Source: Saprospiraceae bacterium (GTDB lineage Bacteria; Bacteroidota; Bacteroidia; Chitinophagales; Saprospiraceae). From it: a stretch of DNA of 64,000 bases. Numbering within the stretch: the stretch's first letter is position 1; every line of letters starts with the position of its first letter. Made by a program: the position numbers and the translations under genes. Positions 17,170 to 27,345 of the stretch are shown here, piece after piece. A model generated the notes under the pieces. That model saw only the letters and a list, made by a program, of their open reading frames with translations, did no database searches and was not told the origin of the DNA. Location: positions 1 to 64,000 of the forward strand of contig JAEUUP010000004.1 in NCBI GenBank assembly GCA_016787525.1. Direction: 5' to 3'.

Positions 17170-19251
17170 TTAATCATTAGTTTTTAAAACTTTATGTATG
17201 GTCGCTTTACCATCATTATGAGTCAAGCGAATGATATACAGACCGTTTGTCCAGTTGGTAGTAGAGACAATTAAGATTGTCGGCTTAAGGTTATCGTTTT
17301 GATACACTTGTTTGCCGTTGGTATCAAAAATGCTGATTGCAACTGTATTTTCCGTGTTTTCTGATACATCAATTGTCAAATTAGATGTATGGGCAATGAG
17401 GTTCGGATAGACTTTGACAGTTTCCTTTATATTTTGTTTTTGTAAAGAAATGATATTGGAATAAGCGAATTTGCCATCAAAATCAAGCTGTTTGAGGCGG
17501 TAATAAGCTGTTTTTTCAAAATTATTGTCTATAAAACTGTAATTTTTTATCTCAAAAGAATTACCAAAACCTTTGATAAAACCAATGGTTATAAAATCTT
17601 TTCCATTTTCACTTTTTTCAATATCAAAACCTGCATTGTTCAATTCGGTTGCTGTTTCCCAAGCCAAATAAGCATTTTTGCCCTCTGTTTTGCCCACAAA
17701 ATGTGCTAAAGTCACTGGGATAAGCTGCTCTTGAGTCAAAACCGTGAAAGATGAAAAGTTTTGAATATTCTGACCTGAACTTGTCACAACTGAATTATTG
17801 GTGGTTGGAGCAGTGACACTACTGAGGGGTTGCCATGAGCTGCCATCGTAGCGATGGATACGAGCGTTTTGACGATAGTTTCCGAAGTTTGTGTTTTCGT
17901 TGACTATATTCCACTGTACTTCGACATTGGCAGAAGCAGAACCCACAACTCGATTGATGTCCCATTGTGTATTGATGGAATATGTGCCGTTGTTGATGGG
18001 AATACTGAGGGGTCGTGCTGAGACACTAAAATCACCACTCGCAGCCGTCAATTTCACAGGCAAATAAGAAGACTCTGTACCGACAGGAAAAGTTGTTGCT
18101 CCTGAAAGGTTTTTGATAAGGAGTGTACCTGTTTTTGAATAAATATTGTGAGAAATGATGTAGGAATTGGCAGAGCCGCCTGTGGGCGCGGAAGCCAATG
18201 ATACTGTTTTGTCGCCTAAATCAAATTTACCTTGCAGGAGTTGAATCGTTCCGTTTTGAATGTCAAGATGAAGGTTGTTTTCCACTTTAGTTGGATTATT
18301 GACTATGATATTTCCTTTTATGATGCTTGAATTATTAGAAGAATAGGTCGTAATGCTTTGATTATCAGTACCATTGCACTCCAAATCGCGCTCTAAATGA
18401 CCTGCTTCGGCTATTAAAATATTGCCTCCTACTTTGATACTGCCTTCGCCGACTAAAACACCACCGCTAAGGTCTAAATTGCCTGTAATAGGGGCAATAT
18501 TATTCAAAACAACCCGATTTTGGCGATTTGGATTGGGCAGATATGCGATACGCACACTGCCAAAAGTAGGTTTATCTGTTTCAGAAATAACAAAATCGTT
18601 GGGATTGCGGCAAGCAAAGGCTGGCAAAGTCAAATTGTTGCCAAAAGAAATGGCGTGGATGTATTTCGCGCCTTTGATTGTGATACCCGAAGCGTGAAAA
18701 TGTGGACTCCAAATAACGATTAAACCACCTGTGGAGACAAAACTGGAGGCATCTGTCATATCTAACAAGATTTTATCGGCAGGAATACTGAGGGGTTCTG
18801 TAAAACCCGAACCGTCAATCATGACTGTGCCTGCGGACATCTCGAAAGTTGAACCTGTATTAAATTTGACGTGACCATAAACTTTGAATTGGTGACTCCA
18901 ATCGCCTGTGATTTTCAGATTGCCGTTGATGATACATGAAGCTATGCGCACAGCGCGCTCATCAATTTGCAAATCGCGTCCGCCGATTGTCAAGTTTGTA
19001 GGACCTACATCGAGAGTACCATTGATTGTAAGTCCGTCACAATCAGTATAATTGCCATAAACAGTGACAGTTGTGCCAGCGGCAATGGTGACTAAATCTA
19101 AGGTTGTGGGTACACGACCTTGATCCCAAATTGTAGGGTCATACCAACTACCAGAATGTAGGTTTGTGAAAGAAACGGCATAAATAGCTTGGCAAATAAA
19201 AAAACACAGTAGAGTTGAAAAAAATTTGTAAGTATTTTTCATGTTGTTCAT
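17170..19251 (-). CDS. Secreted T9SS type A cargo protein with G8-like N-terminal region
   Basis: A 693-residue surface or extracellular protein. It has a signal peptide (about 1-25, ending QAIYA), then a beta-helix-like region starting SGSWYDPTIWDQGRVPTTLD, a pattern of G8-type carbohydrate-related domains, followed by many short 'G.I.V.GN' strands to about 410. Residues about 515-600 carry LAHFVGKTEGKNAYLAWETA and ELNNAGFDIEKSENGKDF, the usual pre-tail domain of Bacteroidota cargo. The last 80 residues (VYPNLI ... GLYIIRLTHNDGKATIHKVLK) are a T9SS type A sorting domain. Motif copies at 17820, 18003 and 18786 all encode PLS. Confidence 0.88.
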   Translation of the reverse strand: MNNMKNTYKFFSTLLCFFICQAIYAVSFTNLHSGSWYDPTIWDQGRVPTTLDLVTIAAGTTVTVYGNYTDCDGLTINGTLDVGPTNLTIGGRDLQIDERAVRIASCIINGNLKITGDWSHQFKVYGHVKFNTGSTFEMSAGTVMIDGSGFTEPLSIPADKILLDMTDASSFVSTGGLIVIWSPHFHASGITIKGAKYIHAISFGNNLTLPAFACRNPNDFVISETDKPTFGSVRIAYLPNPNRQNRVVLNNIAPITGNLDLSGGVLVGEGSIKVGGNILIAEAGHLERDLECNGTDNQSITTYSSNNSSIIKGNIIVNNPTKVENNLHLDIQNGTIQLLQGKFDLGDKTVSLASAPTGGSANSYIISHNIYSKTGTLLIKNLSGATTFPVGTESSYLPVKLTAASGDFSVSARPLSIPINNGTYSINTQWDINRVVGSASANVEVQWNIVNENTNFGNYRQNARIHRYDGSSWQPLSSVTAPTTNNSVVTSSGQNIQNFSSFTVLTQEQLIPVTLAHFVGKTEGKNAYLAWETATELNNAGFDIEKSENGKDFITIGFIKGFGNSFEIKNYSFIDNNFEKTAYYRLKQLDFDGKFAYSNIISLQKQNIKETVKVYPNLIAHTSNLTIDVSENTENTVAISIFDTNGKQVYQNDNLKPTILIVSTTNWTNGLYIIRLTHNDGKATIHKVLKTND

Positions 19252-19411
19252 TTAACAGCTGATGTTCTTAAAATTATAAGTGATAATAAAATGCAAAGTT
19301 AAAGCTATTAATTATCAAATATTTATGATTTAGTTTAGACTTGAATGAATTACTATTGTTATTTCAAGGAAGTGGTGTGTAATCGTTTTCATTAGATTTA
19401 GCAACAAATAA

Positions 19412-19499
19412 CAATACTTCGGTAATTTTTTAGTTGAAAAATGGCGGCTTCGCTGCCGCAAGCAGCATTATTTACGCTTAAAAAACTACCGAAGTATTG
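19412..19499. repeat. 88-bp imperfect inverted-repeat element
   Basis: CAATACTTCGGTAATTTTTT (19412-19431) faces AAAAAACTACCGAAGTATTG (19480-19499) with one mismatch, around an internal GC hairpin GCGGCTTCGCTGCCGC. There is no coding potential. It looks like a MITE-like or extragenic palindromic element in the 425-base gap between two large cargo genes. The rest of that gap is AT-rich and featureless apart from the terminator at 19604. Confidence 0.6.
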
Positions 19500-19603
19500 A
19501 ATAAAGTTGGCGTATAAATCTTTACTAAAATAAATGCAAAAATAAGATATTTAATAAAAAAAACTGTAACCTTTTGATGTTAATTTTACTATACAATAAA
19601 AAT

Positions 19604-19630
19604 GAGCGCAATAGCTGGGCTACTGCGCTC
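19604..19630 (-). terminator. Terminator of the 16-repeat surface protein gene
   Basis: GAGCGCAATAGC (19604-19615) pairs with GCTACTGCGCTC (19619-19630) with one mismatch around TGG. On the minus strand it is followed by ATTTTTATTG. It lies 47 bases after the stop of the large gene. Confidence 0.7.
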
Positions 19631-19676
19631 GTAAATTGTGTAAGGATTGGAAAAAATCGTAGAAAACGTTTTGACG

Positions 19677-22600
19677 TTATTTCATCAACTGTAAGTAACC
19701 TATAAATCGTTGCCCTTGAGCATCGTTTAGATAAATGCAATAGAAATATGTACCATCAGGGACTGTGAATCCATTCCAAATGCCTTTCCAAGCGTCATCG
19801 TTTCGATAACCTTTTTTGCGGAAGACCTCGTTGCCCCAACGGTTGAATACAATGACTTCATTGTCTGGGTAGTTTTCAATGCCTCTGATATAGAATCCGT
19901 CGTTTTTGCCATCGTCATTGTGCGAAACAGCATTGTAAATAATGATGCTGTCGCCACAACTGACTTCGATGCGCACCCAAGCGGAATCGCAGCCAACTGT
20001 ATTACAAATGACATAGAGGAAAGAATCTCTACCACAGAAATTTAAACTCGGTGTATAAGTCGCTGTTTTATCAGCATTGATAGATACTAAACCTCGTGTT
20101 GGCTGTTTGATGACGACGATGGTATCTGCTCCATTGAGCGTATCATTACCCACAATTGGTATCGAAACAAATTGATTGTAACGTGTTTTAGCCGAGTCAT
20201 CAATTGCTATCGGCGGCACACAATCTACAACTATTGTGACTAAAGCCGTATCGCAGCCGTTGCGGTTACAGATTTCATAAATCAATGTGTCCTTGCCACA
20301 GAAAGATGGATTGGGGGTGTATTTCAAGCGATTCAAGGTATCGAAACTTGCTATACCATTCAATGGGACACGTGTGATGCGGAATGTATCAGCCCCCCTC
20401 AGTGAATCGTTGTTCGTGACAGCTATGATAATGGCTTGTCCCGATTTGGTTCGAGCCGTATCGTAATTCGCTTCTGGTGCTAAATCGTCTTGACAAAGAA
20501 CATTGACAACCACATCAGCTGTATCACAACCGCCTCGGGTGCAAATAACGTAACTGAATGTGTCACGATAGCCACACGAATCTGTTTGTGGCAAATAACG
20601 AATATCGCCACGCTCAATGATAGCTGTGCCACGTACTGGATTTTTGGATATATAAATCGTATCCAAACCTGCCGAGAAAAGTGAGTCGTTGCCGACAACA
20701 GCAATCACAACTGAACGATTTTTCGATGTACGAGCCGTATCATCAACTGCAATTGGCTTGCGGAAAAGGGTATCACACACGACTTTGATGGTTACTAAAG
20801 CTGTATCGCAACCGTTGCGGTTACAAATTCTGTAAATCAAAGAATCTGTAAAACCACAAGAATCAGGCGTATAAGTTATCACATTGTCGTTACCCAAAAT
20901 AGCTGTACCAAACAGTGGTGAACTGATTATTTTGATGCTGTCGAGTGTGCCATTGAGCGTATCATTTCCTAAGATAACAATACGAATTGGCGTATTTTTG
21001 CGTGCTGTGACGACATCAGGTTCTGCAACGGGTAATTTATTGAGAACAGTTGAGTCGCATTTCACAATAACCGTTACTTCTGCTGTATCACAACCATTGT
21101 CATTACAAATCTCGTACCTAAACTTATCATTTGCGCCACAAAAACCTGCAAATGGTTTATAAGATATTGTTCCATTATTATTCACAGTCACCGTTCCGAA
21201 GGTTGGTTGCCCTACAATACTGAGGGGTCTGACTAAAATGCCATTTAGAGTATCGTTTGACAGAACATTGATGATTTTAGCCGTATTGACAAGGGTTGAA
21301 TCCAAGTCATTGATGGCAATTGGCAACAATTTTGGCGCAGTATCACATTTGACATTGATGAAAACAAAAGCAGTATCGCATGCAAAAGTGGTGTCGCAAA
21401 TGCGGTATTCAAAAGTGTCTAAACCACAGAAATCGCGCCCTGGTGAGTAGATGACTGTATCAAGCCCACTGAAACTAACGCTGCCATGTCTTGGTAAAGT
21501 CACGATAGACAAAGCCAATAAACGGTTTCGAATTGTGTCATTGAGTGTTGGGCGTATCGTCAGGCTTGTGTTTTTATCCGTCATCACGCGGTCATCAACT
21601 GCCACAAGTGGGCGTGTATTAGGGTTGGTCGTGTCGCAGGTGACAGTCACAATGACATCGGCGGTGTCACAACCGATGGCATTACAGATTTCATAGCTCA
21701 ATGTATCGGTGAAACCGCAGGTGTCGCGATTGGGCGTGTAATTAATTTGGTTGTTCGTTACCGTAGCTGTACCACGTCTTGCCGCAGACACGATGCGGAC
21801 TGTACCAACCAAAGCCCCATTCAAAATATCGTTACCGAGGACATTTATACTGAGGGGTTGATTTTTCTTAGTTGAACCAAAATCATTCACTGCATTTGGC
21901 TTCAAATTCTGCGTCGTATCACAATTTACTGTGATGATGACCAACGCCGTATCACAACCAATGGCATTGCAAATGGCGTAACTCAATGTGTCGTTGAAAC
22001 CACATGTATCGCGGTTAGGCGTGTAAACTATCTGATTGTTGTCAACTGAGGCTGTACCCAAACGTGGATTAGAAATGATGCGTACTGTGCCTGTCAATGT
22101 GCCATTCAGAACATCGTTATTCAACACGTTTACTGTGACAGATTGATTTTTCTTGGTTGTAGAAATGTCATTGATGGCATCTGGTCTCAAATTTTGTGTT
22201 GTATCGCAAGTAATTGTTACAACAACTTGAGCCGTATCGCAACCGACTGCATTACAAATTTCGTAAGTCAGTGTATCGTTTCCACCGCAAAAATTGTCCT
22301 GTGGTGTGTAATTGATTTGATTATTGGTGACAGTGGCTGTACCCGAACGAGGTGTTCTGATGATGCGAACAGGGCTCGTCAGTGTACCATTTAAAACATC
22401 GTTGTTTAGAACACTGATAGTCGTTGATTGATTTTTCTTGGTCGTTGCCACATCGTCAACAGCGTTTGGTTTCAATGTCGGTGTTGTGTCGCAAGTGACT
22501 GTGATAAAAATTGTGGCTGTATCACATACGAAATCTGTATTACACAGACGATATTCCATCGTATCTAAACCGCAATAGTTGACATCTGGCGTATAAATCA

Positions 22601-25550
22601 AAGAATCCGTACCTGAAAAAGCGATGCTGCCATGTCGTGGCGCAGTCACAACCCCAACAGCCAATAGATTGCCAACGAGTGTATCGTTGTTGATGGGTCT
22701 GAAGCGAATTGTTGTATTTTTAGGCGTTGAAATACGATCATCGACGGCAACTAAACGTGTTGGTAGAATTGTATCGCAAGTAACGGCGATAATCACTTGT
22801 GCTGTATCACAACCGACTGCATTACAAATTTCGTAAGTTAAAGTATCGTTTCCACCACAGAAATTGAGTTGTGGTGTGTAACTAATTTGATTATTCGTCA
22901 CCGTTGCTGTACCGCGGCTTGGTAACGAAACAAGGCGTACAGAACCAACCAATGTACCATTCAAAATATCATTATTCAAGACATTGATTGTAATAGCTTG
23001 GTTCTTTTTCGTCGTCGTTGCATCATCAACAGCAATAGGTTTTTGAGGATTTGTCGTGTCGCAAGAGACTTGATAAACCACAATAGCCGTATCGCAACCC
23101 AACGAATTACAAATTTCATAGCTCAATGTATCATTTGAGCCACAGAAATCAAGGTTGGGCGTATATTTTATCTGATTGCGAATCAGTTGAGCCACACCAT
23201 TAGAAGGCTGACGTACTAAAGCAATCCGAGTCAAAGCACCATTCAACGTATCATTGCCCATGATATTGACCGTTACCATCTGCCCCTTGCGCACTTGTGC
23301 AAAATCATCAACAGCATTCGGACGAGCTGTTGTGATGGTGTCGTTGCCACAAGTTACGTTGATGAAAACACGTCCTGTATCGCAAGCCCCCAAATTATTG
23401 CAGATGCGATAGTCGAATGTATCATTACCACAATAATTATAGTCTGGTGTATAAATCAATGAATCCAATCCAACAAACGAAATCGTGCCATGTACAGGAC
23501 TTGTAATCAAACTGACTTCGTTCAAAGTACCAACTATAGTATCATTTTGTGTCGGTTTGAAACCCAATGCCGTGTTCTTGGGTGTTGAGATGCGGTCGTC
23601 CACAGCCACTAACCGTGTGCCAGAAAACGATGAATCACAGCGTATCGTCACTGTCACAAGGGCTGTATCACATCCATTGGCATTACAAATTTCATAAGTA
23701 AACACATCAGAGCCGCAATAGTCTGTGTCTGGCGTATAAACCATTTGATTGTTAAGCCATGATGTTGACCCATGTTGCGGCAAACTAACAACCACTGGAG
23801 GTCTTGATAATGTACCATTTACTTGGTCATTTGCCAAAATATTGATATTGGTAGGTGTGTTTTTAGTCGTTGTAGCCACATCATCCACTGCTATTGGACG
23901 TTGATTCCCACCCGTTGTATCACAAGTTACTGTGATGAATATGGTGGCTGTGTCGCACTCAAACGCATTATTGCAAATGCGATACTCCATTGTGTCTAAT
24001 CCACAATAGCCGTTATTGGGCGTATATATCAATGAATCTGTACCAATAAAACCAATGCTGCCATGGCGAGGAGTCGTCACAACGCCCATTGCCAACAGAC
24101 CATTGACAATAGTATCGTTGTTAATAGGTCTAAATCGAATAGTTGTGTTTTTAGGTGTTGTGATTCGATCATCTACTGCCACAAGTCGCGTGCCGCCCGA
24201 AGTTGTATCACAATTAACCGTAACAAACACATCGGCTGTATCGCAACCAGTGGCGTTACATATTTCATAACTGAGCGTATCCACACCACCACAAAAATCT
24301 TGCTGAGGTGTATATGTTATTTGATTGCTTGCAACAGTTGCTGTACCACGTCTCGGTTGGCGAATAATACTGAGGGGTCTAATCAAGTTGCCATTCAGCA
24401 CATCGTTGGATAGAGCCGTGATGGTTGTCGCACGATTTTTAGTTGTCATTACCAAATCATCTACAGCTTGTGGTCTCCGAGGAGTTGTATCTGGACAAAC
24501 AACTTTAACTGTAATCGTATCTGTACAACCAGTGGTGTTATTTCTGAAAATAACCAAATGATCACCTCTATTAAAACACATTTGAATGCCCTGCGAAATG
24601 ATGCCAAGATTCAATTCTAAAATACCAAAAGCACGGTTTGCCAAACGTGTAATTTTCATCTGTCCGTAAGTATTGCGTGTCGAACCACCTGCAATAGCAA
24701 AAACAGTAGTATCCAAGGTCCAATTACCAGCAGAATCCCACACATTCATCGAGTCCACTAACTGCTGCATTGTGTTGAAAGAAGAAATCGAACGCGATAC
24801 ACCGTTTATCAGCCATGAATCGAGGCGATACGGTCCTCTTCGACCCATATTCGGTACTGTAAAGTAGGTATAAGAGTAAATTGTATCAAAATTACATCCT
24901 CTATATCCACCGGCATAATTGACTCCATTGTCTGTAATTGTATAATTATTCCGCAATTCGTTGATATCAATACTGTCCGCAAAGCAATAACAGCCCGTTG
25001 TGCTACAAGAGGCTGTATTAATTGTAATCAAACTACGAGGACTAATCGCGCCACAAGGCGGATTGCGCGCCACACTATTAAAAATCAAAACGACATCACG
25101 ACATTCAATAGACGTACAATTTTGCGCACAAAAAGTGTCTGTCGCTGCAAAAGGTAACTGCATATTGACATTTATTGTGAGGCAATTGCCACTAAAAGCA
25201 GTAATAGACAATGCCGTTTGCCCAACCCCACAATGACGAATGTTCTGAATGGAATGCCCCACACCACCCAAATCTAAACAGGTTTGAATACTACTGCCAC
25301 CTGACAAACCTATGCGAAAAGTATCAACCATCATTGGGCGGATGCTATTTTCAGAAGCCAAATGGGTGGAGACCGAGCGATGGTTACGCTGTTGTATGCT
25401 TTCATGGTCATTGTAAAGGTAAAGTGTTCCATGCGCGGAGCTGGTTACCCATGAACTAAACAATGTGAACGTTGCGGCACTGCCCAAGCTCACAAGTCCT
25501 ATACCTGCTATCAAAAGTAGCATTCGGAGAGCCGTAAAGTTTTTTCTCAT
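19677..25550 (-). CDS. Giant surface protein: 16 tandem Ig-like repeats, T9SS type B tail
   Basis: A 1957-residue exported protein, probably an adhesin or surface fibre. The signal peptide is residues 1-25 or so. Residues about 30-355 form a Cys-rich N-terminal domain. Residues about 357-1865 are 16 repeats of roughly 94 residues. Each starts with AVDD or a variant, then KN......NND.LNG, P..G.......I.YTP, (F/Y)CG..D...Y.ICN..GCDTA, and closes with V.CDT, so four Cys recur per repeat. Four repeats (2nd, 4th, 7th, 11th) belong to a distinct subtype starting LVAVDDR and reading D(T/F)..YRIC(N/D). The C terminus, from NAVSHNDDGKNDGFYIRG to GYLQLMK, is the gliding-motility/CHU_C type B sorting domain. 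Motif copies at 21218, 21848 and 24368 encode PLS. Confidence 0.93.
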   Translation of the reverse strand: MRKNFTALRMLLLIAGIGLVSLGSAATFTLFSSWVTSSAHGTLYLYNDHESIQQRNHRSVSTHLASENSIRPMMVDTFRIGLSGGSSIQTCLDLGGVGHSIQNIRHCGVGQTALSITAFSGNCLTINVNMQLPFAATDTFCAQNCTSIECRDVVLIFNSVARNPPCGAISPRSLITINTASCSTTGCYCFADSIDINELRNNYTITDNGVNYAGGYRGCNFDTIYSYTYFTVPNMGRRGPYRLDSWLINGVSRSISSFNTMQQLVDSMNVWDSAGNWTLDTTVFAIAGGSTRNTYGQMKITRLANRAFGILELNLGIISQGIQMCFNRGDHLVIFRNNTTGCTDTITVKVVCPDTTPRRPQAVDDLVMTTKNRATTITALSNDVLNGNLIRPLSIIRQPRRGTATVASNQITYTPQQDFCGGVDTLSYEICNATGCDTADVFVTVNCDTTSGGTRLVAVDDRITTPKNTTIRFRPINNDTIVNGLLAMGVVTTPRHGSIGFIGTDSLIYTPNNGYCGLDTMEYRICNNAFECDTATIFITVTCDTTGGNQRPIAVDDVATTTKNTPTNINILANDQVNGTLSRPPVVVSLPQHGSTSWLNNQMVYTPDTDYCGSDVFTYEICNANGCDTALVTVTIRCDSSFSGTRLVAVDDRISTPKNTALGFKPTQNDTIVGTLNEVSLITSPVHGTISFVGLDSLIYTPDYNYCGNDTFDYRICNNLGACDTGRVFINVTCGNDTITTARPNAVDDFAQVRKGQMVTVNIMGNDTLNGALTRIALVRQPSNGVAQLIRNQIKYTPNLDFCGSNDTLSYEICNSLGCDTAIVVYQVSCDTTNPQKPIAVDDATTTKKNQAITINVLNNDILNGTLVGSVRLVSLPSRGTATVTNNQISYTPQLNFCGGNDTLTYEICNAVGCDTAQVIIAVTCDTILPTRLVAVDDRISTPKNTTIRFRPINNDTLVGNLLAVGVVTAPRHGSIAFSGTDSLIYTPDVNYCGLDTMEYRLCNTDFVCDTATIFITVTCDTTPTLKPNAVDDVATTKKNQSTTISVLNNDVLNGTLTSPVRIIRTPRSGTATVTNNQINYTPQDNFCGGNDTLTYEICNAVGCDTAQVVVTITCDTTQNLRPDAINDISTTKKNQSVTVNVLNNDVLNGTLTGTVRIISNPRLGTASVDNNQIVYTPNRDTCGFNDTLSYAICNAIGCDTALVIITVNCDTTQNLKPNAVNDFGSTKKNQPLSINVLGNDILNGALVGTVRIVSAARRGTATVTNNQINYTPNRDTCGFTDTLSYEICNAIGCDTADVIVTVTCDTTNPNTRPLVAVDDRVMTDKNTSLTIRPTLNDTIRNRLLALSIVTLPRHGSVSFSGLDTVIYSPGRDFCGLDTFEYRICDTTFACDTAFVFINVKCDTAPKLLPIAINDLDSTLVNTAKIINVLSNDTLNGILVRPLSIVGQPTFGTVTVNNNGTISYKPFAGFCGANDKFRYEICNDNGCDTAEVTVIVKCDSTVLNKLPVAEPDVVTARKNTPIRIVILGNDTLNGTLDSIKIISSPLFGTAILGNDNVITYTPDSCGFTDSLIYRICNRNGCDTALVTIKVVCDTLFRKPIAVDDTARTSKNRSVVIAVVGNDSLFSAGLDTIYISKNPVRGTAIIERGDIRYLPQTDSCGYRDTFSYVICTRGGCDTADVVVNVLCQDDLAPEANYDTARTKSGQAIIIAVTNNDSLRGADTFRITRVPLNGIASFDTLNRLKYTPNPSFCGKDTLIYEICNRNGCDTALVTIVVDCVPPIAIDDSAKTRYNQFVSIPIVGNDTLNGADTIVVIKQPTRGLVSINADKTATYTPSLNFCGRDSFLYVICNTVGCDSAWVRIEVSCGDSIIIYNAVSHNDDGKNDGFYIRGIENYPDNEVIVFNRWGNEVFRKKGYRNDDAWKGIWNGFTVPDGTYFYCIYLNDAQGQRFIGYLQLMK
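19960..24480 (-). repeat. Coding tandem repeats (16 units of about 280 bp)
   Basis: This is the repeat block inside the giant surface protein gene. Neighbouring units share long stretches at DNA level, for example 21650-21900, 21900-22150 and 22200-22450, so the block is prone to recombination and to assembly collapse. Subtype units recur at 24210-23930, 23650-23350, 22770-22490 and 21620-21340 approximately. Confidence 0.85.
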
Positions 25551-26055
25551 AGCGGAAAAAAGTGTAGTTTCTCAAATTAATTTAATCGGTAAATAGCGAC
25601 AACATTTGACACACATTGTCACTCATGTACCCCTCAGTAATGTTCATGGTAGAGAGCGTACAACACAACTATAACGTGTTATCAAACTTGATTTATCGCA
25701 AAAAGAGTAAAAGTGAAGCTGCCAATTTCTTGACATCAAAGGGGGGAGGTATTATTATTCTAAAAAACAAAAACACTGCCAAGATTTGTTTTTTTATATT
25801 TTAGCTGCTTATTCACAGTGAATTTTACTTAAAAAAGGTAATATTTATGTCTCAATATTATAGCATTTGTGGTTTTGTTTGACTCTAGTTTTTTGTGAAA
25901 ACTACGTGTTTTTGTCTCTTTATTTACTGCAAATGTATTTGCCTTCGCTTAATTTATCAATGAATAGCCAACTAAAGAACAGTTTTAATTGATATTTTTT
26001 ATTTTTAAAAGTTTACTCTATTTTAGAATAAATAAATACGCATAAAAAATAAAAA
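25551..26055. other. AT-rich intergenic region upstream of the giant gene
   Basis: It holds one motif copy (25630-25639) and a candidate minus-strand promoter: CAAATGTA at 25930-25937 (TACATTTG on -) with CAA at 25958-25960 (TTG), spaced 20 bases, matching the Bacteroidota consensus. That would leave a leader of about 370 bases before the giant gene. No supported gene lies here. Confidence 0.4.
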
Positions 26056-26095
26056 GATTGAGGCAAAAGAATACGATTTGGCTCTCACCTCAATC
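26056..26095 (-). terminator. Terminator of the ThuA-like gene
   Basis: GATTGAGG (26056-26063) pairs with CCTCAATC (26088-26095). On the minus strand the right-hand arm is followed by TTTTTATTTTTT. It lies 12 bases after the stop. Confidence 0.65.
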
Positions 26096-26106
26096 TGCGG
26101 CATCGC

Positions 26107-26940
26107 TTACTTAACTACCTCATCATCTTTATGTTTGGCATAGGATTTTCCGTAATCTTTCTTCTTGGAGCGATGGGTTGCTACGAACTCAATGCCTTGC
26201 AAAATATGCTGAACATACACAGGTTCGCTATAATCCTTTTTGTCATGTCCCAACGTTGTAATCCAAGCCAAACCGCCATCAAAAAAATTGTGCCACGCCG
26301 CAGGGTAATAATCCACGAACGAACCCATATTTTGCTTCACCCGTTCCGCATCTTTTTCATCGTTTTTCAAACTTGCCACATCTTGCACCATGAACGTATG
26401 GATGCCCGCGTACAATTCCTTCTCAAAATAGCACTCGTCCTCGCGCTCCCACACCACAGGCAAGCCTTTTACTGAGGGGTGTGTTTTGTCAATCACATTC
26501 ACCCGATATTTCTGAAATCGAGCATGCCACGAAAAAGTACCGCCCAACAATTGCTTAAACCACTTCCAATTCCGCTCTGTCCCGACCACCGAATGGATAC
26601 CCACCAAACCACCACCCGCTTCGATATAGTGCCGAAACACCAAACGCTGCTCATCTGTATCGAATACATCATTATTGGTACTTGTGAACACCAACAAATC
26701 GTATTTTTCCAAATTTTCTTTCGTAAACACAGCAGGTGAACTCGACGTGTCCACTTTGAAGCCGTGTGTTTTGCCCAAATTTTGAATACAGGCAATGGCC
26801 GATGGAATATTGTCATGCACATAACCTTTGCCATTTTTGGAGTAAACCAAAACAGTCAGTTTTTTCCAGTTCACTTTTTGTGAAAAAACACTTGAGCTAA
26901 AAAGCAAAAACAAAAGAGAGAAGAAGTACAGGTTTTTCAT
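26107..26940 (-). CDS. Exported ThuA-like domain protein
   Basis: A 277-residue protein with a signal peptide (1-20, ending VFSQ) and one ThuA (trehalose-utilisation-like, class I glutamine-amidotransferase fold) domain. Hallmarks are VLVYSKNGKGYVHDNIPSAI (31-50), LLVFTSTNNDVFDTDEQ, and HYIEAGGGLVGIHSV with the elbow near 117, followed by WHARFQKYRV and the C-terminal PAAWHNFFDGGLAWITTLGH. Family members act on sugars or are of unknown function. GAAAAGTA at 26959-26966 with CAAA at 26985-26988 could be a minus-strand promoter with a very short leader. The motif at 26470 encodes HPSVKG. Confidence 0.9.
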   Translation of the reverse strand: MKNLYFFSLLFLLFSSSVFSQKVNWKKLTVLVYSKNGKGYVHDNIPSAIACIQNLGKTHGFKVDTSSSPAVFTKENLEKYDLLVFTSTNNDVFDTDEQRLVFRHYIEAGGGLVGIHSVVGTERNWKWFKQLLGGTFSWHARFQKYRVNVIDKTHPSVKGLPVVWEREDECYFEKELYAGIHTFMVQDVASLKNDEKDAERVKQNMGSFVDYYPAAWHNFFDGGLAWITTLGHDKKDYSEPVYVQHILQGIEFVATHRSKKKDYGKSYAKHKDDEVVK

Positions 26941-27345
26941 TGTTACATTATTTTTCTCGAAAAGTACAATATTATATTTCTACGCAAATAGATTTTAAGT
27001 GAAAAAAAATGCACCAGCATCCATTTTTTTTTCATAAAATTATTGCCAAGATTTTCCGAATTCGGCAAAATTATATTCTTGAAACTGAGCGAGTGAAGCC
27101 ACCCACCCCCTCAGTAAATCCGCCTTTCTCCAAAATTTTGCCAATAAAAGACCGAATATCACCAAATTATCAAAAACCAAAAGGTGAAAAAATACCCTAT
27201 TCACAGATTTTTATTCTGTACGTATTGTGACGTTTTTTGGGGTTCTCTGTCTCTTTTCACGACGAATCAAAAGGGGTTCGGTTCGAACAAAAATTCCAGT
27301 TTTTAAAAAAAATTTCGAGGGAAACAATTTAAAAAACATCACAAA
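26941..27345. other. Intergenic region upstream of the GT2 gene
   Basis: This 405-base AT-rich gap between divergent genes holds one motif copy (27107-27116). A 73-codon frame at 27009-27230 has no signal, family motif or good start context and is not called. A promoter for the GT2 gene must lie here, but I found no clean TAnnTTTG element. Confidence 0.5.

Noticed and set aside
19960-24480. Regularly spaced repeats that might suggest a CRISPR array
   Set aside because: The roughly 280-bp units are open in one frame and encode Ig-like domains; there are no short direct repeats with unique spacers.
25616-25804. 62-codon frame upstream of the giant gene
   Set aside because: It lies in the presumed leader region on the opposite strand and has no protein-like features.
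27009-27230. 73-codon frame before the GT2 gene
   Set aside because: No homologous pattern; composition fits AT-rich intergenic DNA, and it contains the motif word by chance of frame.
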